Of a stretch of 64,000 bases of DNA, positions 11,854-24,335 are shown one piece after another. The translations under genes were made by a program, and so were the position numbers. The stretch is from Trogon surrucura (lineage: Eukaryota > Chordata > Aves > Trogoniformes > Trogonidae), in contig CM036619.1 of NCBI GenBank assembly GCA_020746105.1, forward strand, positions 55,412,635 to 55,476,634. The letters are read 5' to 3'. The notes under the pieces were generated by a model that was not told where the DNA came from, ran no database searches, and saw only the letters and a list, made by a program, of their open reading frames with translations. Within the stretch, counting starts at the first letter, position 1. Every line of letters begins with the position of its first letter.

Positions 11854-13027
11854 CGATACTATATAGTGCACAGCAGTCTAATTCTGCCACATTTTATGTT
11901 CTTGTATTTTTATATTACTGCACTCAGAAAAAAGAAAAGCCGTGTTCTGGATAGTGTCACCCAATTAATTCTGTGTACATCAAGAAAAACACATGAGAAA
12001 AAAGAGTCACTAAATCTCTGGCATTACGGGTTTTAGAGTTATATGGCCTATCGGACATACATTACAAGAGGCACTGCTCATACAGAGTGAACCTAAGGCC
12101 TTCCCTGGTTAATTGTCTGAAGAGATATGTTAAGTTGCTTTGTCTGTTCTAATTGATCCATGGGGCATATGCTTACAGAACTGCAAAAAATGTTTTATTG
12201 AAAGGCATGTGACTTGATGTTACTGAATTTCATTGTTCTTTTCTTGCTGAAACATAGTTTTAAGTTTATGTGGAAGTTTGACACACTCCAATCCTTAGCT
12301 GCATACACTCCAGTCTTTGCTTAACCAAAAAATAAAAAAAAATTGGCTTCTATTAAGCTAAGACTTATTAGCATTCTCCATGAGATAACACTATATTTAT
12401 TATCATGCTCTTACATTATAGCATTCCCAATAGAATAACCACTGGGTTTCACATATCATTTCATTATGTGGCTGCCTCTGTGTAACAAATTCCACAAGTA
12501 CCATGCATAGAGTTTGTTAAAAGAAAGAACAATCAACAGTGAGGATGCATAACTTGTAGTTCTTTTAATTATGCTACATCCCTGGAACAATGCCAAAGCT
12601 TGTTTAGGAGTTCCAGCTGTGCTGAACATTTCAACAATGCTTGCAGCTTTATCCCACACAACCAGGTGTTCCTAACACACGAGTTTTCTTTATTAAATGA
12701 AAAACCTGGCAAAACATAGAGCCTCTGCTATAGTCTTTTGGAATAAAGCAACTGATAATTCACAGCTAATAGCTACTGTCAAGTTAGGAAGAGAGAGAAC
12801 GAAGAGTTCAGGAACAGGAATACATAAAGCCAAAGACATGTTTCATCCCAACATTTAAAAGACTGCTATACTGGTACATGCTGTAAAGATAATATCAATT
12901 AAAGAAGAATAACATATCATCTGGTGGTGCTGAGGGCAATGAACTCTGTAACTATGATTCAAATGTTTTCCAACTGCTATTGGTCCATGTTCTTACTCAC
13001 AAATCCCAAGTGCAAACCCAGACATAC

Positions 13028-13270
13028 CTCTCCATGTTCCAGGGGAACTAGTCTGGAATAATAGGAGGTACAGATCACTTCATCATCTCTCTTGTAAGTT
13101 GGAGGCCCAATTCTTGGCGTAATATTATAACGAGTTAAACATTCAGTATCACTAATTGCATAGTACTGCCATGGTCTGAACTCTGTGCCATCTATGGAGC
13201 GTTCCAAAATCCAGTTTCCAGGTCGTGGAGCATTAGCAGCTTTGATGATGACATATGCAACTTGAAAGAC
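13028..13270 (-). CDS. LAMA1: LAMA1 exon 4: LN domain
   Basis: This exon has 243 bases, phase 0 to phase 0, and encodes residues 125-205. The sequence begins VFQVAYVIIKAANAPRPGNW, runs through PWQYYAISDTECLTRYNITP and ends ICTSYYSRLVPLEHGE. Human LAMA1 has the same landmarks, while LAMA2 has ICTSFYSKIHPLENGE, so this exon strongly separates the paralogues. There is an N-glycosylation sequon (NIT) at residue 173. The acceptor is TTCTTAG|GTC and the donor GAG|GTATGT. Confidence 0.97.
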
Positions 13271-16200
13271 CTAAGAAAAAAAATAAAAAAATAAAAATGA
13301 ACACTTCATTGTACTGTAAAAGACTAGAAGCCAACTGAATACTAGTTTGGAATTTTATGAATAGTATATGGCTTGCCTGGGGAAAGTGTAAAATCTGGTA
13401 CAATGACAAACTTTTTACAAAAGGCTAGTCTAATCTTCTATTAATACAAATGCATGTAATTTTTTTTATCAAAACTCTAACGTTACAACAAAACATTTGT
13501 TTATGTGACTAAAAGAGATTAAATGTATTCAGTGCACCATCCGGTGTTAATATAGTAGCTAAAATCGGTATCTACACTGTACATTTCAGGATTACTTGGG
13601 TACAACATTCTTTGCATGGGAAATGTGCTATTTAGGTTTTCTAAACCACAGCGGGCTTCAGAGAAGTGGGTTAGTGTTTCGTTGTTTTGGTTTTGTTTTG
13701 TTTTTTTTTCTTTCTCAAAACAGCTGCAGCCCAAACAACTCTTTGTTTCACATTTTAGCTGGGAGTTTAATCCTCTCAGTAATAGCATTTCAGATAAGCT
13801 TTTTATACCCTATATTAAAAACCTCTGTGCATTCCATTTTCATTCTGTATTCAAGTTGTTTAAGCAGAAGACTATCTACGGACACTGCTGAAAACACACG
13901 GACAAGACGAACCTGAACAAATAAAACCATGCTAAGAATATTACCTTATTTAAGAATGTTAGCTCTTTTAAAATGTGTACTCTAAGTTACACAGATATCT
14001 TGACTATTGTTTTAACAATCCTGGGTCCAAAGTGACATCCCCACCCACACAATAGCACTGTTCAGCACTTCTGAGTATGCAGGGCAGTAAAGTTTTTATC
14101 ACATTTTAACTGACCTTGTCATGGTAGCTAGATAACCTGCACCGGCCCCCAACTAGCTACAGCTAGACACTAACACTGAAGTGCACTTAATACAGAGCTG
14201 CTTCTTCCTTACCTAATACCTACTATATCACTTCAATTAAAAGGGTTGTCACTGCAAATTGATAAGACTTCTATATAGGAGCTTAATGTTTCACATGTTA
14301 CTATAGTATCAAGCCACAAACAGAAGAAAAATGCCCTCTTATTCAACCCTCTCGGAGGTATGCATTCTCACTTGAGCAGACTGCCTTGTCGGCAGTCATA
14401 ATTCCTATCTGCATGTGCAGTATTGATACTGCACTGAGCCTCAATCTGGCCATAATCATTCTTTCAGACAAATTTAAAATTATTTTAGCTTTTTATGGAT
14501 TTATTTTCTTGTGTGTTTTTTGTTGATTTTGTTTTGGTTTAGGGGTTGTTTTTTTTGCAATACAGATTAAGAGCAGGAATAGTACTTGCTACATAAAAGC
14601 AGATTTTTATTTTCTCAAATGGGGAAATAAAGAGATAGTAACTACATAGTGTGTGCAATTCAGGCAACTACTTTTGAAACAAGACATTCTGTAGGTGAAC
14701 AGAGCTTTGCTTAGGACATCTTGCAGCCATGAGAAGGAAAAAAAGAAATCGGTGATACTTATCTTCAAATGACTTACTAGATTTAATACCTTAAAAAAAG
14801 TCAACCAACCTCAGTCCTGATTAAAATCAGATGTTACTTAAACATAATATTCACTTGGTCTGACAAAAATTTACACAAACTAAGGATTTTTTTCTACTGA
14901 CTTATATGACATTTCAGCAATGCAAGTAGAAGTAAGCAAAAAGAGAAGTCAGCTCACTGTTTAGTCACAGCCTTACAATTTCAGAAGGAAAATTTCTCTG
15001 GGGTACGTGAATCCTACGTTGTTCAGGACAATCTTAAAATTTGACCAAAGTTAAATGAATACCAAGAATCCAGCTTCCATAATGAGAAGAGCCCTTTTAA
15101 AATAAATCTTATATCACACCAACAAACTCCAACCGAAAAAAAAAAAGCTAAAATACATGCTTTTAAATAGAAAAGAACAAAATTTGAGCAGACTCCCAAC
15201 GGCAAGTGACTGCATTTCCCACAGATAACCTGAATTTCATTGATTCAGGTAATGGTAGTGAGTTATATACTTGTTTCACGTGGAGTTATGCACAAGCAGA
15301 GTCTGGGTTATATTTATTTGGGTACCCCCAACCTGAAGACACATGTATGTGACAAGAGTCACTTGTATGGGTATTTCTTCCACCACAGAAGAGAACTGCA
15401 GACAATTACTAAAAGTAGTTATTTTATTGATTAATCTTAGGAACTGCTACTCTCCTCCAAGTTCCTTTGAGGTCCATAATTTTTCTCAAATGCATAAAAG
15501 ATGCAAGACTGGAACCCTAATTGTTTTTCAAAGCCACGATAGAAAATTTTCTTCAAAAATTCTTACATGTCTTATTTATTTTTCCTCTCTGCTTGTTGTC
15601 ACCAACTAAACTACTTCCCTACTTATTACACAGTTGGCTGAACAACAAATGATTTACTTTTGATTACACTGAGGTTTTTTTAAGACCCATTATAGTCTGC
15701 AGCTGATGTAGCTGGTTTTAAATCCAGTTCCAACCAGTAACAATAAGCTATCCTTCATCACAAACTAACTGAAGCCATTGCTGCAGAAATAAAAGATATT
15801 AATGAAAATATGAATGTTAAATTTATTTTAAATATCAAGTTTGGGAGGGGGAGGAAGGGTGTTGGTGAAGAGACAAGTGGCTAAAGATAAACATTTTCAC
15901 TGGAACTGTGCACATATTCAATGCACAAATCAATAAATTGCATCTTTCCAAGTCGATGACCTTCCAGAGAAGCAGCAGCCATATTTGGTATTCAAGACAT
16001 CTAGGGACTGATTTTCCCTGCATGCCTACAGTTCACCGGTCCAGTCAAAGTATTTGACACTATAAACCCAAAAGAGGCATTTGAAAAATCAGTGAATGGT
16101 CTGCAAATATTTAAGTATGCACAGTGTAGAAAATCATTGCCTTCTTTTCCCCTGGATCCTCACAACTCTTCTTCCAATTACACACACAGCCCATAGGTAC

Positions 16201-19200
16201 CCCAAAATACTTCACAGGTCAATTTGCAGGAAAATAAATATCGGCAACACCAGGAAAATTTGACAGGCACTGAAATATAGGTTAAATATAGAAATCAAAG
16301 GATTTTGCTTAAACGCTCCTGTAGCTGAGAAGCCCCAAGACAACTCATCGGTAGGAGTTAAATTCTCAAGGATTATGTTCCCGAGAATGGGAATTAAGAT
16401 GAAGGAAGGGATTAAGGTATTCCTAGTATTCACAGATGAAAATGTTTCAAGAAATGCCAGCAGATGGGGTTTTCGCAGACCTCATATCACACAGCTTTTG
16501 CAACCCAGACTGGATCTGAACCAGGAACCCCATGTAATGCATGCCAAATTTCCAACATCCTTAGAGCACTTGACAAATTTTTACTTTTAGATGTACTTCA
16601 CGTTTGAACATCACCGAAGGCAGTTTCTTACCACTTCCCACATCCATTCAGCATCTACCAGCCAGCCATGTGATAAACTTGAGCCATGTTAGGCAAGAGC
16701 TAATGATTTGTACACTTTAATTTGACTGTATAGCTTTCCCAGAACTCATTTCCTTACTGAGCTACAAGGGTAAAAAGGGCAAGTCAAAGCAAGTTAGCAA
16801 TTCCCAAGCAGCCATAGATTAAGAGTGTCATTTTACAGGCATTTCAATCCTGACTGTAAAGACCAGCCAAATAAACTTGTACTGGAGAACCTCTTCGCAG
16901 CAGCAATACCAACACAACACGCTTTATTTAGCCTAAGAACCTTGTTTCCCTGAATGCAGCAGCAACAAGTATGTTACTCTTGAAACAGACTTATAAATGA
17001 ACCCTTTCCCTCATTCATCAGGAAATTTTGCATGTCTTTTTGCTCCATACTGTACATCTGGGCAGCAGTGGCCACACAGCAGATGTTAGGGAAAAGTCCC
17101 CATTTCCAAGGACATGGTCAGCGCTCTACAACCCACACAGATAGCAGTCCTGGCATGCAGTTCTCCTGGTAGGTTTTTTTCAGATAATGACTCCCATTTA
17201 CACTTGTCAATTTACACAGAGACAACCACAAGGGAAGATTCTGCCTCTTCATAACTGTGAGTATTTGAGCCTCAGGCTCCAAAAGCAAAAAGTTAAAAAG
17301 TCAAGTCACAACACAGGAGTTTTTTCCCCCCTAAACTTCAGAAATGTTTACCCTATTAAGAACAGAGGTACCAACTGCTATTTCAAATCTACACCTCAAT
17401 TCAAATCCAAACTCTACCTGACCTTGAAAAAAAACTGAAAGGAGGATATGACTTTAGGACCAGTGTCCTAAAGTCCAGGATTAGTTCCAGTCCTCCTGCA
17501 TGTTACTGAAATCACGCTGGCATAATGTAAACCACAAAATGCAGAAGACTGCAAAATGAACAAGCCTAGAAGAATGCAAGACTCTTGACAGAAGGGTTCC
17601 TTCTAGTTTCATAAAATCTTTCCTTCAGGATGAAAGCAGAAAGGAAATAAAAAAAACCAGCTAAGTATGTTTTTTAAAATAACATGACAAGTCCTGTGGT
17701 GAAACTGTTTATTACAACTAACATTACTCTGTATTTTAAGTGAAACTGTAAAATCCATTTTGTTTAGTGCTGCCAACACATATAATAAACCTGGTTACCA
17801 TAACAGTCTCTCAGATTTCATTTTACTGTCCAAAAAGCCTAAAAGCAAACTGTGCAGACAAAAGTAGAAGACTACACTAAGAGATATTCTGCATATCAGA
17901 CTATACTGGTCACAGAAATATCTTTTTTTAAGGGATAAATATGGCTTCAGGCCATATTAGAGACTGTGAAGCCTAGCAATGGCTTGCAACATTTTGTTCT
18001 GAGGAGTCTGTGATGGTAAAAGTGAAAAACAAACTAAATCCAATAGAAGTTCTAGTCTCCAGAATTATCTTTTCTTTAAGATTTTGATTCATTATGTGCA
18101 ATCATTGTTTTGGAATAGAAGCAAACTTCATTTTGTTCAAGAATTGTATTTTTAGAATGTACAGATGAGCACTCTAAATCTTGCATCACCTAGTTTTACA
18201 AAGCCACGAAAGGCTTTTTAATTAAACTTTTCACATACAATAAATTAGCATTGGTCCACCGAAGTCAGCAGAGTACCTCTTTACATCAGCAAAGGATTTG
18301 TCCTTACAGAAATCTCTTCTTGATAATTGATTTCAAGATAAAGCTCTGTACAAATAATAATTTTTACTTTCCAATAGAAGAAACTACAAATAAGTCTTAC
18401 ATCATCCTCTGAGTGGTAATCCAGTACTCATGAAATATTCATGAGCTCTGACTTAATCAGAACTGCAGATGTTTTCTCAACTTGATACTATGAGTCTTCT
18501 AAGAACAACAATTCTTGCTTTAGAATTCAAGTACTTTGTGATATACAAACTTCTGCCTTTCTACTATGCCTAGTACAAAGTATCTTTAAATACTTTTGAA
18601 AGTCTGAAGCATGGTAATAAAACCAAGGAAAGTATTCTTCATTTAATGGTGTGACAGTGAAATATTTTACAGCCGGCCCAAGCACACTGCTGACAGGTAT
18701 AATAGCCTGCGTTTATTCCAGTTCATTATAATTTTATCAAGTAGCTGTACAGGAGTCAAACTCGGGAAAAAAATGCTGGTTTTATCTAGAACTGCTGCTG
18801 TGCATTTTGTTTCTGTAGAATTGCCAGTGTAGGAAGCACAAAGCCATAAATCAAATCTTGATAATCTTGTACATCAATACTACACCTCATTGCTAAACTA
18901 CTCTCCTCAGTTCTGGATCTTTGCCATACACCTAATGGAAAGGGGGGGTTCAGGGGGGAAGGAAAGACTATCATACATCTGGGTCCTGGAAAGACTGAAA
19001 GGCACACCAGTAAACATCTACCTAGTTGTTATGATCCATGTGAGGTAAAAAACTATGACATACCCACTGGCTACCCCTACAAAATGCTTAGCATTAGTTA
19101 TAAAAAGCATGGACTCTACAAAGGCAAAAGACCAAAATAGCAATTTTGATACAGGTTTTTATTAGCCAGCCCTCTTTTCTTAATGAGGTAGCACTAAACT

Positions 19201-21864
19201 CCTCTTCAGGTCATCGGGTTTTAGACTAAATAAACTAATCGCAAGGTAGAATATTTGCTGAAAGAATAACTTCTGCTCCCTTCAGCTTTGAGTCAAGATA
19301 TCAACACAGGGAAACACTGGACAGACTGGCCGGAATTTCACCTAGGTTAAGTTGGAGCCAGTTTTCACCAGCTAAGGGAATCTTGTCCACATTTGCCAGC
19401 CAAGGCTATATTCCAGCACTCATTAGCCCAACTGCAGCATTATATCTCTAAACTGTACATTGGTAACAATCCCAAGAAACAATCCATTCCTCTTACTGCT
19501 AGAACTTCCGGTTATTACTCAAAAAACATAAATAATGACCAGATGGTTATTCTTCATATCACAAAAGGGTGTGATTATTTTCTGTGTTTTGGCAAGGAAA
19601 GTTAAAGAATGTATTTACTTTAATACACATTTGACAGATTAAATACACAAAGCTTGAAAGTTGAAAAAAAAAAAAGTACCAATGCCAAAGATATACTGCA
19701 ACACTTAATTACAGATACTGACTTTCAGGAATACTTTTAAAGGTCTCAGAATAGTATTTTAACACTTTCTCAAGCAAATTTATGAAGCAAACAGTTACCA
19801 AAAATCACTAAAGGTCCTTTATATGCTTTTCTTCTCTGTTTTCTTTACTTGTGCTGACTCGCTTTAAAGTAAGCACATCAAGTCAGCTCTAATAACTCAT
19901 TGACTTGAAGCGATCTCTATTAACCAAATCCTTTCTCACAGAGCAGTAATTTACATTCAGTTTGCATAGCCCTAGATGCCTTCTCTCTCTCAAGCTCTCT
20001 AAGGAAAACACAGAAGAAAGGCCCCTTGGGGGAAACTTTTCAAATCAAATTAGTGAAACTGAGCGTGAGTAAGGAGAGGAAAGATATGTATTTGGTGAAA
20101 CATCAACAGCACTAAGGCTGGAGAATAAAAGATTTAGAGGGCAGCTCAGCTGGTCTGCTTCCAAACTGAAAATGCTCTAGGAGAATAAAAACTAAGGCAT
20201 TCCTTCCTCCATTTTTCCTTCCTGTTCGTCCATTTACAAACAAAACATAAAGCTAACTTTTCAAACAAGAAAGTCCTATCCAAACCTTCTGTCACTAACA
20301 AAAGATACCCTGTGATTATTTTCCTAATGGTCTGGCTTTCTAATTAAAGAGTAAACTAGGCACTCGTTTAACCTATGCTTCATTTTAAAACATCAAAGTC
20401 AAGCCTTCTGTTTTAATCTTCAAAATTACTTCCAAGCAGGGTCTAAAAACCTTCCAAAAGCTTATTACCGACTATATACCTAAAGTACGTATTTCTTAGT
20501 AACAAAGCTTCTTAGAAAGATTGGAAGAATCCCCATAATAATAATAGATTCTTGAGCTATGATATTCAAAAAGCTTAGGCCAATGCATAGGTTTGCTCAA
20601 AGCAAAGCAATGAGAAAAAGCCAAGAAAAACACCTTTTCTTCAGATATTTTGTCTTCGCTGTAAAGTGCCAAAATGGAGCAACCACTTATGCCCAAACAG
20701 TTTCAGTCTCTCCACAATCAGAAATCATTGTTTTAGAGATATAATGCCTAACTCTTCTGAACAACTGACAGCAAAACTTCATAGAAGATACAATATAGAA
20801 CATTTCTTCCCATTTCCTTCCAACAAGATCGTGATCACAGAAGAGAACCACAGAAACTGTCAAACCAAGTCTTCTTTCAGCAATACTAACTTTGCCCCAT
20901 TTTATGCAAGTTTTTGCCTTCTGTCCTGAAGGACATCCCTCAACTGAGGAAAGTCTGTTTCCAGGGTTCTGGAAATCCTGCAATTGAACTGTCTGACTTT
21001 TTACACTTCAAAGTGATCATTACCTTGCATTAACAGGTTTACATATTTAATGTAAATATGCCAAAATACTGACAAAAGTTAAACAGGACAGTTTAACGTA
21101 AGATCTACTGTGAGATAATTGATGTGAATGTAATAATCCCTCTGGACACCTACCTTACCTTTCCTCCTCCAAAACTGAGTTGCAATATCTGTGGATCAAA
21201 AGAGTTCATATTTGGAAGTATATTGTGCTTTGTCTTCTTCATGTAAATGTCAAAGGTTTCTACCACATCCTACTCCAAATTGTATATTACTTTCACTAAT
21301 AAACTGTGCAATGATCAGGTGACAAGCTAATCGTTATAGTTAATAAATGGAAACAGATGCAACAGACAACATACATAAAATCTATACTTACAGCAACACC
21401 TCAAAAATGCTGTTTGCTGCTTGAAAATACATCTCTAATAACCTAGACTTACCAAATAACTTGCATGAAATCAAAGGTGGAGGAAAACAATATCAGAGGA
21501 CTGCTGAGAAAAAGACAGCAGTCAGGCAGAGGAAGGTTACCAAGACAGAAGAAACACCTGTGTAAACACTCTCATCCACACATACACAATTGTTACCAAG
21601 CCACAAATTACAACCACCTGTGACCTATATGCTTACAAACATAGTCTCTTCCACTACAGTCTGTTAAGAATAAAATCTCCAAGATGCTCTAGAACAATAA
21701 CTGAAAAATGCACTTGTTTAAAATCAGTTCATGTTAGTCTTAACTCTCCATGTTTAACTCATGTGCAACTGAAAGGTTAACTGATTAACTACCCTCCATT
21801 GCAATCAATTGCATCGGCTTTCACCCTACATACAATAAATGATGCTCATCTAAGTGTTACTCAC
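13271..21864 (-). other. LAMA1 intron 3
   Basis: An 8,594-base GT-AG intron (donor GTGAGT, acceptor TTTCTTAG). AT-rich; it contains scattered A/T runs and a 19-base inverted repeat at 18427-18445. No transposable element or exon was recognised in it. Confidence 0.9.
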
Positions 21865-21977
21865 CTGCCTTAAATCCAAGGTGATGGTAACCCAATGGTA
21901 TTGCCTCCCATTCTGAATGCTGGGACTTTGCCACCAGTTATTGGTACCATCAATTGCACTGGAAATCGGGTGCTGCT
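21865..21977 (-). CDS. LAMA1: LAMA1 exon 3: LN domain
   Basis: The exon has 113 bases, phase 1 to phase 0, and encodes residues 87-124. It begins by completing a glutamate codon with the last G of exon 2, then reads QHPISSAIDGTNNWWQSPSI and on to YHWVTITLDLRQ, the central beta-sandwich part of the LN domain. The acceptor is AAAACAG|AG and the donor CAG|GTGAGT. Only 332 bases separate it from exon 2. The first-codon arithmetic here independently supports the unusual donor of exon 2. Confidence 0.96.
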
Positions 21978-22309
21978 CTGTTTTAAAGCAAAAAATTAAA
22001 CATCTCTTGAAAATACACGTCACTGCATTTTCTCTGATTCAGCACATTTATTTCACACCGAGCACAACTTCCTCCTGCCATAAAGAAGAAGCTGAAATCT
22101 TCCCCCACACAAAAAGGCCATTTGACTCTGTGGTGACAAAACATGCTCATGCTTTCTGTCAGCCCTTTCCTCACCTGGAAGAGAGACTAAAAGGTACTTG
22201 ACCCCAATGCATCCTGTATTATTGGGGATGGGTGAAAAACAAGGACACAAACTCATGAAACTAGAAAAATAAAACACACCAAAACCAGAAAAAATGAGAT
22301 GAAACTTGC
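21978..22309 (-). other. LAMA1 intron 2, GC-AG type
   Basis: A 332-base intron. The donor is AAAG|GCAAGT, matching the donor consensus at every position except the usual T at +2. The acceptor is TTTAAAACAG. This is the only non-GT intron in the window. Confidence 0.9.
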
Positions 22310-22480
22310 CTTTGGGATTGGCACTGTGGTGATCGCAGACTCGGCATTGGGCGTTGCGTAGGGGCCGTCCCGGGACATGCTCCACCAGTTTGCAGAACAT
22401 CTCCGGTCCCTTCTCCCCACATGTGGCATTTGTGGAGATGTGAGCATTGCTGGCCAAGTTCAAAATGGCAGGGAACAGGC
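22310..22480 (-). CDS. LAMA1: LAMA1 exon 2: start of LN domain
   Basis: This 171-base exon (phase 1 to phase 1) encodes residues 30-86 plus one base. It opens the laminin N-terminal domain with GLFPAILNLASNAHISTNAT and continues CGEKGPEMFCKLVEHVPG, which is nearly identical to mammalian LAMA1. The LN domain drives polymerisation of laminin into a sheet by contacting the LN domains of beta and gamma chains. An N-glycosylation sequon (NAT) falls at residue 47, and conserved cysteines are present in CGEK, MFCK and QCRVC. The acceptor is TTTCAAG|GC. The donor is AAAG|GCAAGT, a GC rather than GT donor; no GT near it restores the frame into exon 3. Confidence 0.96.
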
Positions 22481-22629
22481 CTTGAAAGAAATAACTATTA
22501 TCAACCGCATCACAATGCAAACAAAATACAGACACGAGTATGAGATGGGTGGCTAGAAGTACAAGGCCTCATGACAAGCTTCTAGCTTAGAGTCAGAGAT
22601 ACAGAAAAATACAATGAAAACAATTTGTT

Positions 22630-23100
22630 TTGTGAAAATATTATCACACCACACCGACACCAGCACATCAGTCGTCACGGCACCAGAGCACTGCAGCCCT
22701 GTCTGTCCCAGCCTACTGCTTAGGGCTCCTCCGACCCTGCCCACAACGCAGGACCCTGTTTCATCCTAGTGGAGCTTCCCCCTACCTGTCCATGGCCTCA
22801 TTTCAACTCCCTCCTCAAGGTCGCCAGCCCTTGTCTAAGCAACACCACAGCCATGCTAATCTACAGCTCCCCACAGCCCTGCCTGGCCGTGGGACCCTCC
22901 AAGCTGGGCCCACGTCCCAGCCCAACCTCAGCCCATCCCCAGAGAGGTGGTCAATGCCCAGGGCTGCCCCAGTGCTCCCCCAGCTGCCCTGCTCCCACAT
23001 GGGGTGGTGGGACAGCACGAGCTGCCAGGCCCTGACCTCACAAACCCCACAGGGAGGTCCCACAGCCCTGACTGCAGTAACCCTGTCATTTCACTCCGTC
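22630..23100. other. GC-rich block between exon 2 and the LTR, origin unknown
   Basis: About 470 bases rich in CCC and CAGCC runs, distinct from the flanking AT-rich DNA, with overlapping open frames on both strands. No protein family is recognisable. It may be an older transposable-element remnant. Confidence 0.35.
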
Positions 23101-23140
23101 TTTGGAGGTTTCATTGCTGAGCAACACAAGAATTAGTAAA

Positions 23141-23145
23141 GTAAC
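23141..23145. repeat. Target-site duplication, left copy (GTAAC)
   Basis: Five bases, GTAAC, directly before the TG of the LTR; identical to 24331-24335. Confidence 0.88.
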
Positions 23146-24330
23146 TGTTTTGGTTTGGCCTGGCCGGATTTCGGCGGCGGGGGGGGAGCTGCAGGGTGGC
23201 TTCTGTAAGAAGCTGCTAGAAGCTCCCCAAGATTGATAGAGCCAATGCCAGCCGACTACAAAGAGGGACCCGCCGCTGGCCAAGGCTGAGCCTATCAGTA
23301 AGGTGATAGCACAGGAACGCCTCTGTGAAAAACATATTTAAGAACGGGAAAAAGAACTGCGCCATAACAGCTGGCACAGAGATGGGAGGAGTGAGAAACT
23401 CTGCAGACACCAAGGTCAGGGAAGAAGGAGGGGGGGGAGGATGAGCTCCAGGCGCCGGAGCAGAAGGAGTCCCCCGGGTCCGTGGTGAAGACCATGGTGA
23501 AGCGGGTTGTCCCCCTGCAGCCCTTGGGCGAGGTGCAGACGTCCACCGTGAGGATCACCGCGTAGACGTCCACCGAGGACTCCACGCCGTGTGGGTGGAT
23601 GCCTGAAAGGGGACTGTAGCCCATGGGAAGCCCGCATCAGAGCAAGTCGCTGCCGGAACCTGTAGCCCGTGTAAGGGAGGAATGCCCACGCTGGAGCAGG
23701 TTGGCCGGTGGGACTTTTGGGACGCTGCGGGTGGCTCACGCTGGAGCAGTTTCCCCTGAAGGACTGCGCCTCAGACTCACGAGGGGTGGGCTGCCCCTCG
23801 TGAGGTGTCTCCCGTTGGGCAGTTTGTGATGAATTGCCCTTCATGGGACGACTCACGTGGAGAAGAGAGCGTGAAGCTTGTCTCCCGTGAGAGGGACCCC
23901 ACAATGGCCCTGGGGAAGAGTGAAGAGTCCTTCCCCGGAGTGAAGAAGCGGTGGAACCAACATCGGATGAACTGACCGCAGCCCCCATTCCCTGTCCCCC
24001 TGCGCCGCTCGGGGGGAGGAGGTGGAGAAACCGGGATTGATGTTAAGCCCAGGAAGAAGGGAGGGATGGGGGGAAGGTGTTCTGTTTAAGATTTGTTTGC
24101 TCTTTCTTACTTCTCACTACTCCTCTCTGATTAGTTCTTTTAATAAATGTACCTAATTTCCCCAAAACTGAGTCTGTTTTGCCTGGGACAGTAAATGAGA
24201 GTGATCTCCCTGTCCTTATCTCAAACCCTGAGCCCTTGGAAATATTTTCTCCCCCTGTTCAGCAGTGAAGGGGGGGGTGAGTGAGCGGCTGTGTGGGTAC
24301 CTGGCGGCCAGCCAGGGTCAACCCACTACA
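23146..24330 (+). mobile_element. Solo LTR of an endogenous retrovirus in LAMA1 intron 1
   Basis: A 1,185-base element begins TGTTTTGGTTTG and ends GGGTCAACCCACTACA, so it has TG...CA ends with partly complementary termini. It is flanked by a perfect 5 bp duplication GTAAC (23141-23145 and 24331-24335). A TATA-like ATATTTAA lies at 23334-23341 and a polyadenylation signal AATAAA at 24142-24147, which set plus orientation, antisense to LAMA1. No gag, pol or env sequence is present, so this is a solo LTR left by recombination between two LTRs. The 3' part resembles an LTR type frequent in songbird and related genomes (from memory, not a database search). The 5 bp duplication suits several retroviral classes, so I leave the family open. 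The intact duplication suggests moderate or young age. Confidence 0.9.
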
Positions 24331-24335
24331 GTAAC
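24331..24335. repeat. Target-site duplication, right copy (GTAAC)
   Basis: Five bases, GTAAC, directly after the CA of the LTR; identical to 23141-23145. Confidence 0.88.

Larger units (their letters stand above)
7118..13027 (-). other. LAMA1 intron 4
   Basis: A 5,910-base GT-AG intron (donor GTATGT, acceptor CTTTCTAG). Its middle (9735-11853) is a nested pair of CR1 elements, described separately. An 18-base T run sits near 8058-8075. Outside the CR1 block I see no gene; a 115-codon minus-strand open frame at 7360-7707 is unassigned. Confidence 0.9.

Noticed and set aside
18427-18445. Inverted repeat CTCATGAA-ATA-TTCATGAG, resembling a heat-shock-type GAA/TTC pair
   Set aside because: Short arms in AT-rich DNA; too weak to claim a site.
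23416-23988. A 190-codon minus-strand open frame in the LTR
   Set aside because: It lies within the LTR on the antisense strand, with no retroviral similarity.
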